A stretch of DNA of 41,943 bases from Deltaproteobacteria bacterium. Lineage in GTDB: Bacteria; Desulfobacterota; Desulfarculia; JACQYL01. Both the position numbers and the translations under genes were made by a program. This document shows, one piece after another, positions 16,847 through 24,974 of this stretch. How positions within the stretch are numbered: position 1 is the first letter of the stretch; each line of letters starts with the position of its first letter. The notes below the pieces were generated by a model. It was not told the origin of the DNA. It saw nothing but the letters and a program-made list of their open reading frames with translations, and did not search any database. The stretch spans positions 54,007-95,949 of the forward strand of contig JACQYL010000048.1 of the NCBI GenBank assembly GCA_016208165.1, given 5' to 3'.

Positions 16847-17118
16847 ATGATCGCCGGTCCCGTTTATGTGTATATGATTGAAACATTCCCCTGAGGGAAC
16901 CCGGTTGAACAGGGGTATCCATCGATCTCCCCGTGAACGGGGAAGTACCCCATCCGTGAACGGCTCCACCAAAACGCCTGAATTTTCTCAGCGCGGGGGA
17001 TGCCAAACGCCCATCGTTAATGACGGACGGCCGTGGTATCCGATAACGCACCTCAGCAACCCGTTTTGTCGAGTACGGTTTTCCGAGCGTCGGCCGGAAA
17101 GAGAGGATCTTTGACCCG

Positions 17119-18024
17119 TTGACGTTTGAGAGATATCGCGACTTCATCCCGGATTTCGATCACTTTCTGAAGGTCCTGGAGCTTGAACCAAAACCGGTGA
17201 TTCGGGTAAATGCGCTCAAGTGCTCTCCGGATGCTCTTGTGGATCGCCTCGATCGTAAAGGGGTCATCCTGCGGCCTTTAGGAATTCGTCCCTACCTCTT
17301 CGAATACCCCGCAAGCGAAACCCCCGGATCCACCCTGGAATTCCTGTCCGGATGGTACCACATCCAGTCCTTGTCTTCCCATGTGCCCGTATGGGTCCTG
17401 GCCCCTGAAGAGAACGAAAGCATACTGGACCTCTGTGCCTCGCCGGGAAGCAAGACGAGTCTCCTGGCTCAGGAGATGCGGAATTCGGGATCGATTCTGG
17501 CCAACGAGAAGAGAACTTCGCGTTTGCGCCCTCTGCTCAATACGCTGATCCGGTTGGGCGTGGCCAATACGGTCGTATGCACCTACAACGGCGAGGAATT
17601 CCCCAAACGAGTCGCGTTCGATCGGGTTCTCGTGGACGCTCCGTGTTCCGGAGAAGGAAATGTTCGTATCCGACCGGGCGCCTTTCTCGATCATACCGAT
17701 GGGGCCGGGAAACATCTTCCCGAACTTCAAAAGCGACTGCTCGTCCGTGGATTCGACGTTCTGAAGCCGGGCGGACGGTTGGTTTATAGCACCTGCACCT
17801 TCAACCCGGAGGAAAATGAGGGCGTTGTGGCGCACCTCCTGACGGTGAGAGACGCTATCGTTGAACGCATAGATCAGCCTTTGCCTCACAGTCCGGGCAT
17901 CACCGGATACGGAAATGTCATCTATGGAAACGAGCTTGCGAAATGCATCCGGATCTATCCCCACCAAATCCGAACCGGAGGTTTCTTCATTGCCTCCGTG
18001 GTTAAACCGGGAAACACATGCTGA
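17119..18024 (+). CDS. RsmB/RsmF-type RNA m5C methyltransferase, catalytic part
   Basis: A 301-residue SAM-dependent RNA cytosine-5 methyltransferase of the NOL1/NOP2/Sun group. The SAM-binding motif is ILDLCASPGSKTSLLAQ (102-118). The two catalytic cysteines are C176 in DAPCSGEGN and C226 in STCTFNPEENE. The N-terminus FERYRDFIPDFDHFL is typical of the family's start. The frame is open upstream to 17044 but has no ATG or GTG, so the TTG at 17119 is the likely start; the nearest GAGG is 12 nt away. The C-terminal RNA-binding domain is missing and is encoded by the next, overlapping gene. rRNA is the probable substrate. Confidence 0.85.
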   Translation: MTFERYRDFIPDFDHFLKVLELEPKPVIRVNALKCSPDALVDRLDRKGVILRPLGIRPYLFEYPASETPGSTLEFLSGWYHIQSLSSHVPVWVLAPEENESILDLCASPGSKTSLLAQEMRNSGSILANEKRTSRLRPLLNTLIRLGVANTVVCTYNGEEFPKRVAFDRVLVDAPCSGEGNVRIRPGAFLDHTDGAGKHLPELQKRLLVRGFDVLKPGGRLVYSTCTFNPEENEGVVAHLLTVRDAIVERIDQPLPHSPGITGYGNVIYGNELAKCIRIYPHQIRTGGFFIASVVKPGNTC

Positions 18025-18469
18025 GGCGAGCGGTTTCTTCGAGAAACGCTTTGGCATTCCGCCCGAATGGTTTCAACCGTATCTTATCGGGCGGAGAGGT
18101 CCTACCTACTTCATGATCCGACGGAGTGCTCATCTCGAACAGGCGTTCGATCTGAAAGTCCATGTGCCGGGGCTTCCGATCCTAAGGCGTGTCGGCGATT
18201 ATTTGAAACCCACGGGCGCCATTCTTCAGTTGGCCGGTCACCTGGTGCATAGGAACGTTCTGGATCTGTCCGAGGAAGAACTCTCTCGACTCCTCGATGC
18301 GGGTCACATGGCGGATGCGTCCGGTTTGGAAGAGGGATACGTGATGATTCGGGCCGCCGGCGTGCCGGCGGGATGTGCGTTGGTACTGGGTGGGCGGCTG
18401 CTCAGCCGATTCCCGAAGTGGTTTCGGGCGATGTACAAAAGAACGGAGTCGCATAATCCGAATTCGTGA
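17990..18469 (+). CDS. RsmF C-terminal (PUA-like) RNA-binding domain protein
   Basis: About 159 residues. Its end (VMIRAAGVPAGCALVLGG then FPKWFRAMYK) resembles the C-terminal PUA-like domain of RsmF/YebU, where a glycine-rich strand and a PKG/PKW-R segment are typical. TTG 17990 is chosen because GGAGG lies 8 nt before it inside the methyltransferase gene; the frame is open further upstream to 17915. The 35-bp overlap with the catalytic gene and the same strand suggest coupled translation and assembly of a two-subunit enzyme. Confidence 0.6.
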   Translation: MPPWLNRETHAEASGFFEKRFGIPPEWFQPYLIGRRGPTYFMIRRSAHLEQAFDLKVHVPGLPILRRVGDYLKPTGAILQLAGHLVHRNVLDLSEEELSRLLDAGHMADASGLEEGYVMIRAAGVPAGCALVLGGRLLSRFPKWFRAMYKRTESHNPNS

Positions 18470-18509
18470 TTATACTTAGATCCGAGATTCGCTAAGGAGC
18501 CGTACATAC

Positions 18510-19262
18510 ATGAAGACCGGAACCGAGACACGGGAAAACGCATTGTTGGATTGGCGACGCATCACGCATGTTTTGCTGGATTTGGACGGAACTCTGCTGG
18601 ATAAGGACTTTGATGACCATTTGTGGCAGGAGTTGGTGCCCATGGTCTACGCACGGGAAAAGGGAGTTTCGCTCCAGGAAGCAAAAACAATCTTATACAC
18701 GGAGTACAAGAAAGAATGGGGCAGGCTTAACTGGAACGACATCGACCATTGGAGCGCCGTATTCGGTTTGGAAATCGTCGATCTGCAGCGGAGCGTGGCG
18801 AGCAGGGTGGCCATGCACCCAGGGGTCACGGAATTCCTGAAATTCGTGCGGGCTATGGGCAAACCCCTGCATTTGGTGACGAACGCCCATCCAAAAACGC
18901 TCTCGACCAAAATGGAGCAGATTCCATTGGCTGCTCTCTTCGACGAGGTTCTGAGCGCTTTTCAGGTTGGTCATGCCAAAGAGGAGATCGAGTTCTGGGA
19001 GGAGGCCCAACACCGATTGGCCTTTACCCCCGAAACCACCGTGCTGGTCGACGATAATGCGGAAGCGCTCCGTGCGGCGGAAGAGTTCGGGGTGGTTTAT
19101 GTACTCCATAAGTCGCGGGCTTCGAGCACCCGGCCGCCGGAACCCCACCCCGAGTTCCCTTCGATAGAATATTTCAGCGAACTCATGACGATTCCGGGAG
19201 AAGGACCCGAAACATTGAAGCCTTGGCCCACCACGCGGCGGGTGCTACAGGTGTGTACCTAA
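18510..19262 (+). CDS. HAD-family GMP/IMP nucleotidase (YrfG-like)
   Basis: A 250-residue HAD phosphatase. Motif I is LLDLDGTLLDKDFDDHLW, motif II VTNAHP, motif III lysine in the GHAKEEIEFW region, and motif IV VLVDDNAEALRAA. The lineup matches E. coli YrfG along its length, including WQELVP and LNW..D.WS, so a purine nucleotide 5'-phosphatase role is likely. The C-terminal 30 residues are extra. AAGGAG lies 11 nt upstream of the ATG. Confidence 0.8.
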   Translation: MKTGTETRENALLDWRRITHVLLDLDGTLLDKDFDDHLWQELVPMVYAREKGVSLQEAKTILYTEYKKEWGRLNWNDIDHWSAVFGLEIVDLQRSVASRVAMHPGVTEFLKFVRAMGKPLHLVTNAHPKTLSTKMEQIPLAALFDEVLSAFQVGHAKEEIEFWEEAQHRLAFTPETTVLVDDNAEALRAAEEFGVVYVLHKSRASSTRPPEPHPEFPSIEYFSELMTIPGEGPETLKPWPTTRRVLQVCT

Positions 19263-19337
19263 GAGCGCCGCCGATAGGTTTGGGTGACACGAGGCCCGAG
19301 GTCGTCTCATCATCAACCGCTGGGACAGAGGAACCGA

Positions 19338-19427
19338 TTATTTATTCTTGTGACGATTCCTTCGCCGTAACTTGCGGTGTTTGTGTTTGCTCATTTTTTT
19401 TCGACGTTTCTTGGTTACGCTGGACAT
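19338..19427 (-). CDS. COX24/AURKAIP1-domain mini-protein (bS22-like ribosomal protein)
   Basis: A 29-residue, extremely basic protein that begins MSSVTKKRRKKMSKHKHRK and ends in an RRRNRHKNK tail. This is the COX24 C-terminal/AURKAIP1 signature found in mitochondrial mS38 and in tiny bacterial ribosomal proteins (bS22 type). An excellent GGAGGAGG lies about 7 nt before the ATG and a sigma-70-like promoter is 40 bp upstream, so it is clearly expressed. It is convergent with the nucleotidase gene and divergent from trxA. Binding to the small ribosomal subunit decoding region is known for the family and inferred here. Confidence 0.88.
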   Translation of the reverse strand: MSSVTKKRRKKMSKHKHRKLRRRNRHKNK

Positions 19428-19466
19428 TGTCCACCTCCTCCCATGTGTGGATAGCTGAAGAGGTTT

Positions 19467-19494
19467 AAAATACAACGCGGAGTAAAAAAGTCAA
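19467..19494 (-). promoter_or_regulatory. Sigma-70-like promoter for the COX24-like mini-gene
   Basis: Minus strand TTGACT (19494-19489), 16-bp spacer, TATTTT (19472-19467), 40 bp upstream of the ATG at 19427. The surrounding DNA is AT-rich. Confidence 0.6.
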
Positions 19495-19558
19495 CTAAAA
19501 AATCACTATCGTATACCGGTCCGGAGTTCTGTTTGACGCCCGCTCACAAAAAGCGGTA

Positions 19559-19588
19559 TTGACATCCAAACGAACTAGACACTAGAAT
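19559..19588 (+). promoter_or_regulatory. Sigma-70-like promoter for trxA
   Basis: TTGACA at 19559-19564, 18-bp spacer, TAGAAT at 19583-19588, ending 34 bp before the trxA ATG. It is back-to-back with the mini-gene promoter. Confidence 0.65.
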
Positions 19589-19622
19589 AAAATCTTATTT
19601 TTGTTAAAGGAAGGAGCCTTGC

Positions 19623-19952
19623 ATGGCAGCAAAAAACATCATTCAAGTGACGGATGAGACGTTCGACTCGGATATCCTGAAATCCGAACTGCCTTCTCTG
19701 GTGGATTTCTGGGCCGCGTGGTGCGGGCCGTGTCGCGCCATCGCTCCGGTCATTGACGAACTGGCTGAGCAATATGATGGAAAAATCCGAGTGGCGAAGA
19801 TGAACGTGGATGAAAACCCCAGAACTCCGGGCAAATACGGTATCCGGGCCATCCCGACGCTGATCCTCTTCAAGGGAGGGGACGTGGCGAACCAGATTAC
19901 GGGCGCCGTATCCAAAAGCCATATCGAGGAAGCCATCAAAAGTGTCGTCTGA
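19623..19952 (+). CDS. trxA: Thioredoxin
   Basis: A 109-residue cytoplasmic thioredoxin. The redox site is FWAAWCGPCRAIAP, with the usual cis-proline in AIPTLILFKGG. Its length equals E. coli TrxA. It donates electrons to ribonucleotide reductase, peroxiredoxins and similar targets and is reduced by the next gene. AAGGAAGGAG precedes the ATG. One oddity is NPRTPGKYGI, where most thioredoxins have NPxTAxxYGI. Confidence 0.95.
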   Translation: MAAKNIIQVTDETFDSDILKSELPSLVDFWAAWCGPCRAIAPVIDELAEQYDGKIRVAKMNVDENPRTPGKYGIRAIPTLILFKGGDVANQITGAVSKSHIEEAIKSVV

Positions 19953-20883
19953 TAGTATGCAACAGGAAATGTATGATCTGATCATTATCGGAGGCGGACC
20001 GGCCGGTTTGACAGCCGGGATGTATGCCGCGCGAGCCCGGATGAAGGTTTTGCTGCTGGAAAAGCTGAGCCCCGGTGGCCAGGTCTTGAATACGGAATGG
20101 ATTGAAAATTATCCCGGTTTCCCCGAAGGTATCAGCGGCTTCGAACTGGTGGACCGGATGAAAGAGCAGGCATTGCGGTTCGGTCTGCCCATTGAATCCG
20201 GAGAAGTCACCGGTATAAACCTCTCCGATTCCGAAAAAGAAGTAGTGCTGGCCGACGGAAAGCGGTACGGATGTCGCGCCCTCGTCATCGCCAGCGGTGC
20301 GTCGTGGAATAAACTTAAAGTACCCGGGGAAGTGGAACTGATCGGAAAAGGGGTTTCCTACTGCGCAACGTGCGACGGTCCGTTTTTTCGCGATGCTGTT
20401 ACGGCTGTAGTGGGCGGTGGCGATTCAGCCGTGGAAGAGGCGTTATTCTTGACCCGTTTCGCCAAGAAGGTGATCATCATACACCGGCGCGACGAACTAC
20501 GAGCAACGAAGATCGTGCAGGAACGGGCCATGGCGAGCGAGAAAATCGAATTTCTCTGGAACACCGTCGTTACCGAAATTCAGGGTGATGGCAAGGTCGA
20601 GCGTCTTTCGCTCAGAAATGTCAAGACCGGAGACGTGTCCGATTTGGAGGTTGAGGGGATCTTCATCTTCGTCGGAGTGGTTCCCAACACCGGATATATC
20701 GGCGCGGAAATCGAAAAGGACGAACGCGGTTTTGTCATCGCCAATTTGTATCGGGAAACCAACGTGCCGGGAGTTTTTGCCTGTGGGGATGTGACCCACA
20801 AGGACTTCCGGCAGGTGGCCAACGCTGTCGGAGAGGGAGCGAATGCCTGCTATAGCGCCGAAAAATATCTGGAAAGTCACTAG
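19942..20883 (+). CDS. trxB: Thioredoxin reductase
   Basis: A 313-residue flavoprotein that reduces thioredoxin with NAD(P)H. It has the FAD-binding IIGGGPAGLTAGMYAARA, the redox-active CATC (Cys141/Cys144), the second nucleotide-binding VVGGGDSAVEEA, HRRD in the NADPH-binding region, and the C-terminal FAD motif GVFACGDV. The GTG at 19942 lies inside the end of trxA with AGGAAG 9 nt upstream; ATG 19957 is an alternative without a binding site. Overlap with trxA gives a coupled trxA-trxB pair. Confidence 0.95.
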   Translation: MSSDSMQQEMYDLIIIGGGPAGLTAGMYAARARMKVLLLEKLSPGGQVLNTEWIENYPGFPEGISGFELVDRMKEQALRFGLPIESGEVTGINLSDSEKEVVLADGKRYGCRALVIASGASWNKLKVPGEVELIGKGVSYCATCDGPFFRDAVTAVVGGGDSAVEEALFLTRFAKKVIIIHRRDELRATKIVQERAMASEKIEFLWNTVVTEIQGDGKVERLSLRNVKTGDVSDLEVEGIFIFVGVVPNTGYIGAEIEKDERGFVIANLYRETNVPGVFACGDVTHKDFRQVANAVGEGANACYSAEKYLESH

Positions 20884-21607
20884 GAAAACGACGGCGGGTT
20901 ACCGAGGTTTCGTGCTGGCCCTTTTGGCCGCAGCGATGCTGAATATATCCGGATGCGGCATTCTATTTCACGAGCCGCCGCCGAACTCGGACGACTTGTT
21001 GATGCAGGACGGCATCGAAGCTTTCAACGATGGAAGCTATAAAGATGCCATAGAAGTGTTCCAGAAGGTCAAAGACCGCTTTCCTTTCAGCCCCCACGTA
21101 ATCCTAGCCGAACAAAAGATCGCGGACGCGCACTACCTGAGGCAAGAATATCCTGAAGCCGTGTATGCGTACGAGGATTTCGAAAAGCTTCATCCGCGCA
21201 ACCCGATTATTCCTTATATCAACTTTCAAATCGGCATGTGTTATTTTGAGCAAATGGCCGCCATTGACCAGGATCAGGAATACACTCGCAAAGCGGCGGC
21301 GGAGTTCGATCGCTTGATTAAGACACACCCGGACAGCGTTTACGCCATACGGGCCGAAAATAAGCTCAATGAATGCCTGAAGCGGCTTTCCCAATACGAA
21401 ATGTATGTAGGGAGGTTGTACTTCCGGCAAAAGCACTATGCTGCAGCCAAAGCTCGCTTTCAAGGGGTGGTCTATAATTTTCCGGACCAGGGGGAGTACA
21501 GAGAGGCGTTGACGTACATCGCCCGATGCGACGCGGAACTGCAGACCAAAAGCGAAGTCCCTTCCGTACAGGGGGGGACCTCCGGCGGTTCAATACCTTC
21601 CGAATAG
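20843..21607 (+). CDS. bamD: Outer-membrane assembly lipoprotein BamD
   Basis: A 254-residue lipoprotein of the BAM complex, which inserts beta-barrel proteins such as LptD into the outer membrane. The signal sequence FVLALLAAAMLNISGC ends in an ISGC lipobox, so Cys is lipidated. Tetratricopeptide-like repeats follow: DGIEAFNDGSYKDAIEVFQKVKDRFPFS, ADAHYLRQEYPEAVYAYEDFEKLHP and LYFRQKHYAAAKARFQGVV. The length matches the family. The ATG at 20843 overlaps the end of trxB by 41 bp and has GAGGGAG just upstream. The link to trxB is probably only transcriptional. Confidence 0.9.
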   Translation: MPAIAPKNIWKVTRKTTAGYRGFVLALLAAAMLNISGCGILFHEPPPNSDDLLMQDGIEAFNDGSYKDAIEVFQKVKDRFPFSPHVILAEQKIADAHYLRQEYPEAVYAYEDFEKLHPRNPIIPYINFQIGMCYFEQMAAIDQDQEYTRKAAAEFDRLIKTHPDSVYAIRAENKLNECLKRLSQYEMYVGRLYFRQKHYAAAKARFQGVVYNFPDQGEYREALTYIARCDAELQTKSEVPSVQGGTSGGSIPSE

Positions 21608-21689
21608 GCCCGGTACTGGGAGGCGGTTTCGAAAGCTGAACTCGAGACCGTCTCTTCCCGTCCAGGGATGAGAATATCCATTCAGCAGG

Positions 21690-21941
21690 AAACCTCATTT
21701 CGGAATCCACGAGAAAGAACGAAGTCAAGGACTGAATTCCGGGCTTGACCTCCTGAACATCCACGCCGATGGGGAACCGGTCACTTGCCAACGCAGCCCG
21801 GCAGTACGACCCGTTGCGGGTCAGAGAAAGACGTGGGGGCTTGGGGGAGGCTGGATCCGGCATTGCTGCGACCACTCCGGGTGTTCCGGAGGGTTCTTTT
21901 GTCACTTGAAGGGAGTCGGGGGCAAATCCCGATTCCTGCAA
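21690..21941 (-). pseudogene. Remnant of a 4'-phosphopantetheinyl transferase
   Basis: On the minus strand about 84 codons resemble the middle of Sfp-type phosphopantetheinyl transferases, which activate carrier proteins: SGTPGVVAAMP, then LSLTRNGSYCRAALA (family SLSHSxxxAAxA; the histidine is replaced), FPIGVDVQEVKPG (family GIDVE) and FFLVDSE. No start codon precedes it (a stop lies at 21945-21947), and the downstream KEA motif is absent in all frames checked. It sits just after the MlaF-GGDEF gene on the same strand. I read it as a decayed gene; the rest of 21608-21985 holds nothing else recognisable. Confidence 0.5.
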
Positions 21942-21985
21942 CCATCAGCATTCGGGGAGTATCTTCGCATTAGGAAATGGCTCGA

Positions 21986-23173
21986 TCACGACGGCGTTCG
22001 TTCTCCAGGAACGATGAGGCCATTTAACGCCTCCCGGACGAGCTGTTCCGGCGTCTTTTTAGCCTCGAATTCAGCCCAGCCGACGGAAACTCGAGGCGTG
22101 GCTCCCTCCGCCACGTCCGCCAGCTTGGAGGAGGCGATTTCACTGATTCGGCGGGCCAGGACTTCTGCGGCCCACTTTGGAGTACCGGGCAGAATCATGG
22201 CGAACGTTCTATCATCGTAGCGTGCGATCACGTCAGAGAGCCGAACCTGTTTTCTCAGGACATACGCCAGTTCGAAATGCCATTCTTCCACCTTCGTATC
22301 CTTTCGAGCGCTTTGGACTTGAACCAGCACAACACTGAACGGCTGTCCGTATCGCTCGCCACGGGCACACTCCTCGGCGAGGCGAATGTCCAGCTCGACC
22401 CGGGAGAGCAGGCCCGTATGAGGACACCGTATGCTTTGGACGCCGGAGAGAAAATTAAGGAACGCTTCGTTTGTCACTCTCTCGAACTCGCCGGAGGGAG
22501 TGTCCACCACAATTTTTCCCTCGTCGAGCATGGCGATCCGGTCGGTGATCGTGAAAATATCCGGTATTTCGTGACTTACGATGACGGCGGCAAATCCGTG
22601 ATGACGTTGAGAAGCCGCGATGAGTTCGTGAACGGAGTTCTTGCGCAAAGGATCCAGTCCGGTGGTAGGTTCGTCGAAAAGAATGATGTCCGGATTATTC
22701 ACAAGAGCCCGAGCCAACCCAACTCGTTTTCGCATGCCGCCGCTGAGTTGTGGCGGGAATTTTTCTCTGGCCGCTATCAATCCCACGTGATCCAGAAGAT
22801 CTTTGACTTTTTCCTGGATTTGGGTTTCCGAAAGCTTGGTCGTTTCCCTCAGAGGCAGCGCCACATTCTCGAACACGGTCAGACTGTCGAAAAGCGCTGC
22901 ATTCTGGAAGAGAAAACCCATCTTGGAACGGACGTGTTCGAGCTCACCCCGAGAAGCCTTGCCAACATCCACTCCGTTTACCAGCACCTGTCCGGCGTCG
23001 GCTCGCATCAGTCCTATAATGTGTTTCAGGATGAGGCTCTTGCCCACCCCGCTTTTCCCGATAATACCAACGGTCTCCTTCTGGTAAACATTAAGGGAAA
23101 CTCCTTGGAGCACGGGTGTGTCCTTAAAACTCTTGTAAATATTGTCAACAGCGATGATCGGTGATCGTTCCAT
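21986..23173 (-). CDS. MlaF-like ABC ATPase fused to a degenerate GGDEF domain
   Basis: 395 residues. Residues 1-245 are an ABC ATPase of the Mce/Mla lipid transport (Ttg2A) group: Walker A GKSGVGKS (39-46), Q-loop FLFQNAALFDSLTV, signature LSGGMRKR (143-150), Walker B IILFDEP (163-169) and H-loop SHEI (His201). Residues about 250-390 align with a GGDEF domain (CPHTGLLSR, RYGQPFSVVLVQV, SDVIARY, FAMILPG, RVSVGWAEF), but the signature reads DDRTF (320-324), so cyclase activity is unlikely. The RxxD I-site (RLSD, 311-314) is kept at the canonical distance. No mlaE or mlaD gene is adjacent. The start lacks a strong binding site. Confidence 0.85.
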   Translation of the reverse strand: MERSPIIAVDNIYKSFKDTPVLQGVSLNVYQKETVGIIGKSGVGKSLILKHIIGLMRADAGQVLVNGVDVGKASRGELEHVRSKMGFLFQNAALFDSLTVFENVALPLRETTKLSETQIQEKVKDLLDHVGLIAAREKFPPQLSGGMRKRVGLARALVNNPDIILFDEPTTGLDPLRKNSVHELIAASQRHHGFAAVIVSHEIPDIFTITDRIAMLDEGKIVVDTPSGEFERVTNEAFLNFLSGVQSIRCPHTGLLSRVELDIRLAEECARGERYGQPFSVVLVQVQSARKDTKVEEWHFELAYVLRKQVRLSDVIARYDDRTFAMILPGTPKWAAEVLARRISEIASSKLADVAEGATPRVSVGWAEFEAKKTPEQLVREALNGLIVPGERTPS

Positions 23174-23384
23174 GTTCTTTGCGCCCGCCTAACAGGTGTG
23201 CAATTTCGCGCTATTCTTTCACGGCAAAGAAAGTATGGTACATGACGAATCGTTCTTCACGCAAGGAAAAGTTGATTCGGTATCCGCTCAGGCCAATCGG
23301 TTCCAGGCATATGTTCTGGACAATCCGGACGGGATGTGCGATTTTGACCCTCAGTAGACACTTGATCGAATGCAGGGAAATGTC

Positions 23385-24188
23385 ATGATATCCATCCAGG
23401 ACCTAAGAGAGACGATGCCTAACGCCGAGCGCCTTTTCCCGCGGGTGCGGTCTCTGTATCTGCGCCTCCCGGAAACCCGGTGTTCATGCGACCAGCCCGG
23501 AGTCTGTTGCACTTTCCTGCCGGAAATGACGGCAGTGGAGGCGCTTCAATGGTTTCAACTCATGCAGCATATGCCGGACCGGATCCTTTTATCAACACTG
23601 AAAAGGTTCATGGAATCCTACTTCACGAGTCTGGCTCGTTTGAGCCACTGTCCTTTTTTGGCGGACGGTGTCTGCTCGATCTATGAACATCGCCCGTTTG
23701 CGTGCCGTGCTTTCGGTCTCTGGAGTCGTGAACTGGGCCGGAAACGCACCCAACAGAGCCGAGAAGAAAAGGATACGCTGCGCGGGACGTGGAAGCAATA
23801 CGGGGTGGAATTGCCCGCGCATGTCGTGGAATTCGAACACGACCATTGCGACCGGGTCACGGTTGAGTCGGATGAACGTTTGAATGATTCGGACTTGTTG
23901 TATCTTTTTCGAGAGATTTATGATCTTGACCAGGAGATCGGCGGTTTCCGGGAACAATTCGAAAAGGGGTATCATTCCGATTTTAGTTTCCTGGTGACCG
24001 GCCTTGCGCTGGGGATGAAAAAAGCGCTGCTCGACAAGCTGGCAGTCACAAAGGAATTGCTTCAGGAAGGCGTGGAAGTCCGACTCCGCAGGGTGATGGA
24101 ACTGGCGTCGCCGGAAAAACTCCATTTAGACGTGCGGGCTTCCGCGGAGTGCGATTCCACGTCCGAAAACCCACCGGAATCCGTTTGA
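23385..24188 (+). CDS. YkgJ-family cysteine-cluster protein
   Basis: 267 residues. The N-terminal half carries the CxCxxPGVCC-type cluster (CSCDQPGVCC) and CPFLADGVCSIYEHRPFACRAFG, the metal-binding pattern of the YkgJ/CxxCxxCC family, thought to bind zinc or iron. The rest (LYLFREIYDLDQEIGGF onward) is helical and unassigned. ATG 23385 has AGGGAA 5 nt before it; ATG 23370 has no binding site. The neighbours give no clear link; molecular function is unknown. Confidence 0.75.
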   Translation: MISIQDLRETMPNAERLFPRVRSLYLRLPETRCSCDQPGVCCTFLPEMTAVEALQWFQLMQHMPDRILLSTLKRFMESYFTSLARLSHCPFLADGVCSIYEHRPFACRAFGLWSRELGRKRTQQSREEKDTLRGTWKQYGVELPAHVVEFEHDHCDRVTVESDERLNDSDLLYLFREIYDLDQEIGGFREQFEKGYHSDFSFLVTGLALGMKKALLDKLAVTKELLQEGVEVRLRRVMELASPEKLHLDVRASAECDSTSENPPESV

Positions 24189-24446
24189 CGCCGACAGGGC
24201 GCGATGTCGGTCAGCGGACAGATCGATCCGTCGGGAGATCATCGCTGAAAGAGAAATGAAAGAAACAGGACACTGACGTTATGCCCCAGGAACGGCTCTG
24301 TAACCGGTATAAGAGCTTGTAATGAACGCCGGAATGAGTATTATGGAGGAAGGTGCGGATTTTTGAGAATCGTTTTAACGGGTCTGAGGCATGATAACCC
24401 GCCGGAAGTCCGCAGGACGCCAAAACCTTAGTAAGGGGAAGACTGC

Positions 24447-24758
24447 ATGTTTGGTCTTGGAACGTCGGAAGTTATCGTGATCGCTTTGCTTATCCTTGTT
24501 TTTTTCGGCGCTCGTCGGCTGCCCGAGATCGGGGAAGGCCTGGGTAAGGCCATTCGCGAGTTCAGAAACGTTAAAAAAGATCTTGCCCAGGACGACAAGC
24601 GAGACGACGAAGACGCGGACTCGGTCAACAAGGGTCCATCCCTTGAAAAAAAAATAGCCAGTAAGGTCGCCGACCAGGTCAGCGAGCGAATTCCTGCTAT
24701 CCGGCAAGCCAAAAAGCTCAAAGACGGGGCAGATAAACTAAAGAATCTGCTCTCCTGA
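24447..24758 (+). CDS. tatA: Sec-independent protein translocase TatA/TatE
   Basis: A 103-residue TatA protein that forms the pore for export of folded proteins. It has the N-terminal FGLGTSEVIVIALLILVFFGARRLPEIGEGLGKAIREF: one membrane helix, the FG hinge, then an amphipathic helix. The charged tail (KDLAQDDKRDDEDAD) is usual. AAGGGGAAG precedes the ATG. No tatB or tatC is next to it. Confidence 0.93.
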   Translation: MFGLGTSEVIVIALLILVFFGARRLPEIGEGLGKAIREFRNVKKDLAQDDKRDDEDADSVNKGPSLEKKIASKVADQVSERIPAIRQAKKLKDGADKLKNLLS

Positions 24759-24974
24759 AATTCAGTTGCCTGTGAGCATTTTCGAGCGTTTGGTCAAGTG
24801 TTTCGTTGTCCGACCGCTGAAAGGCGCTTCATGTCCCATTGCTGTCGTAAATGGAAGGAGCGTTGCCTGGTTGATACTTTGTCTCCGGTCCTGAACGCAT
24901 CAGGGATGCGTGGAAAGCTCCTTACTCCGAATCCTACATCTCTATTCTCGAATTCCGATCTTCCCTGATACATC

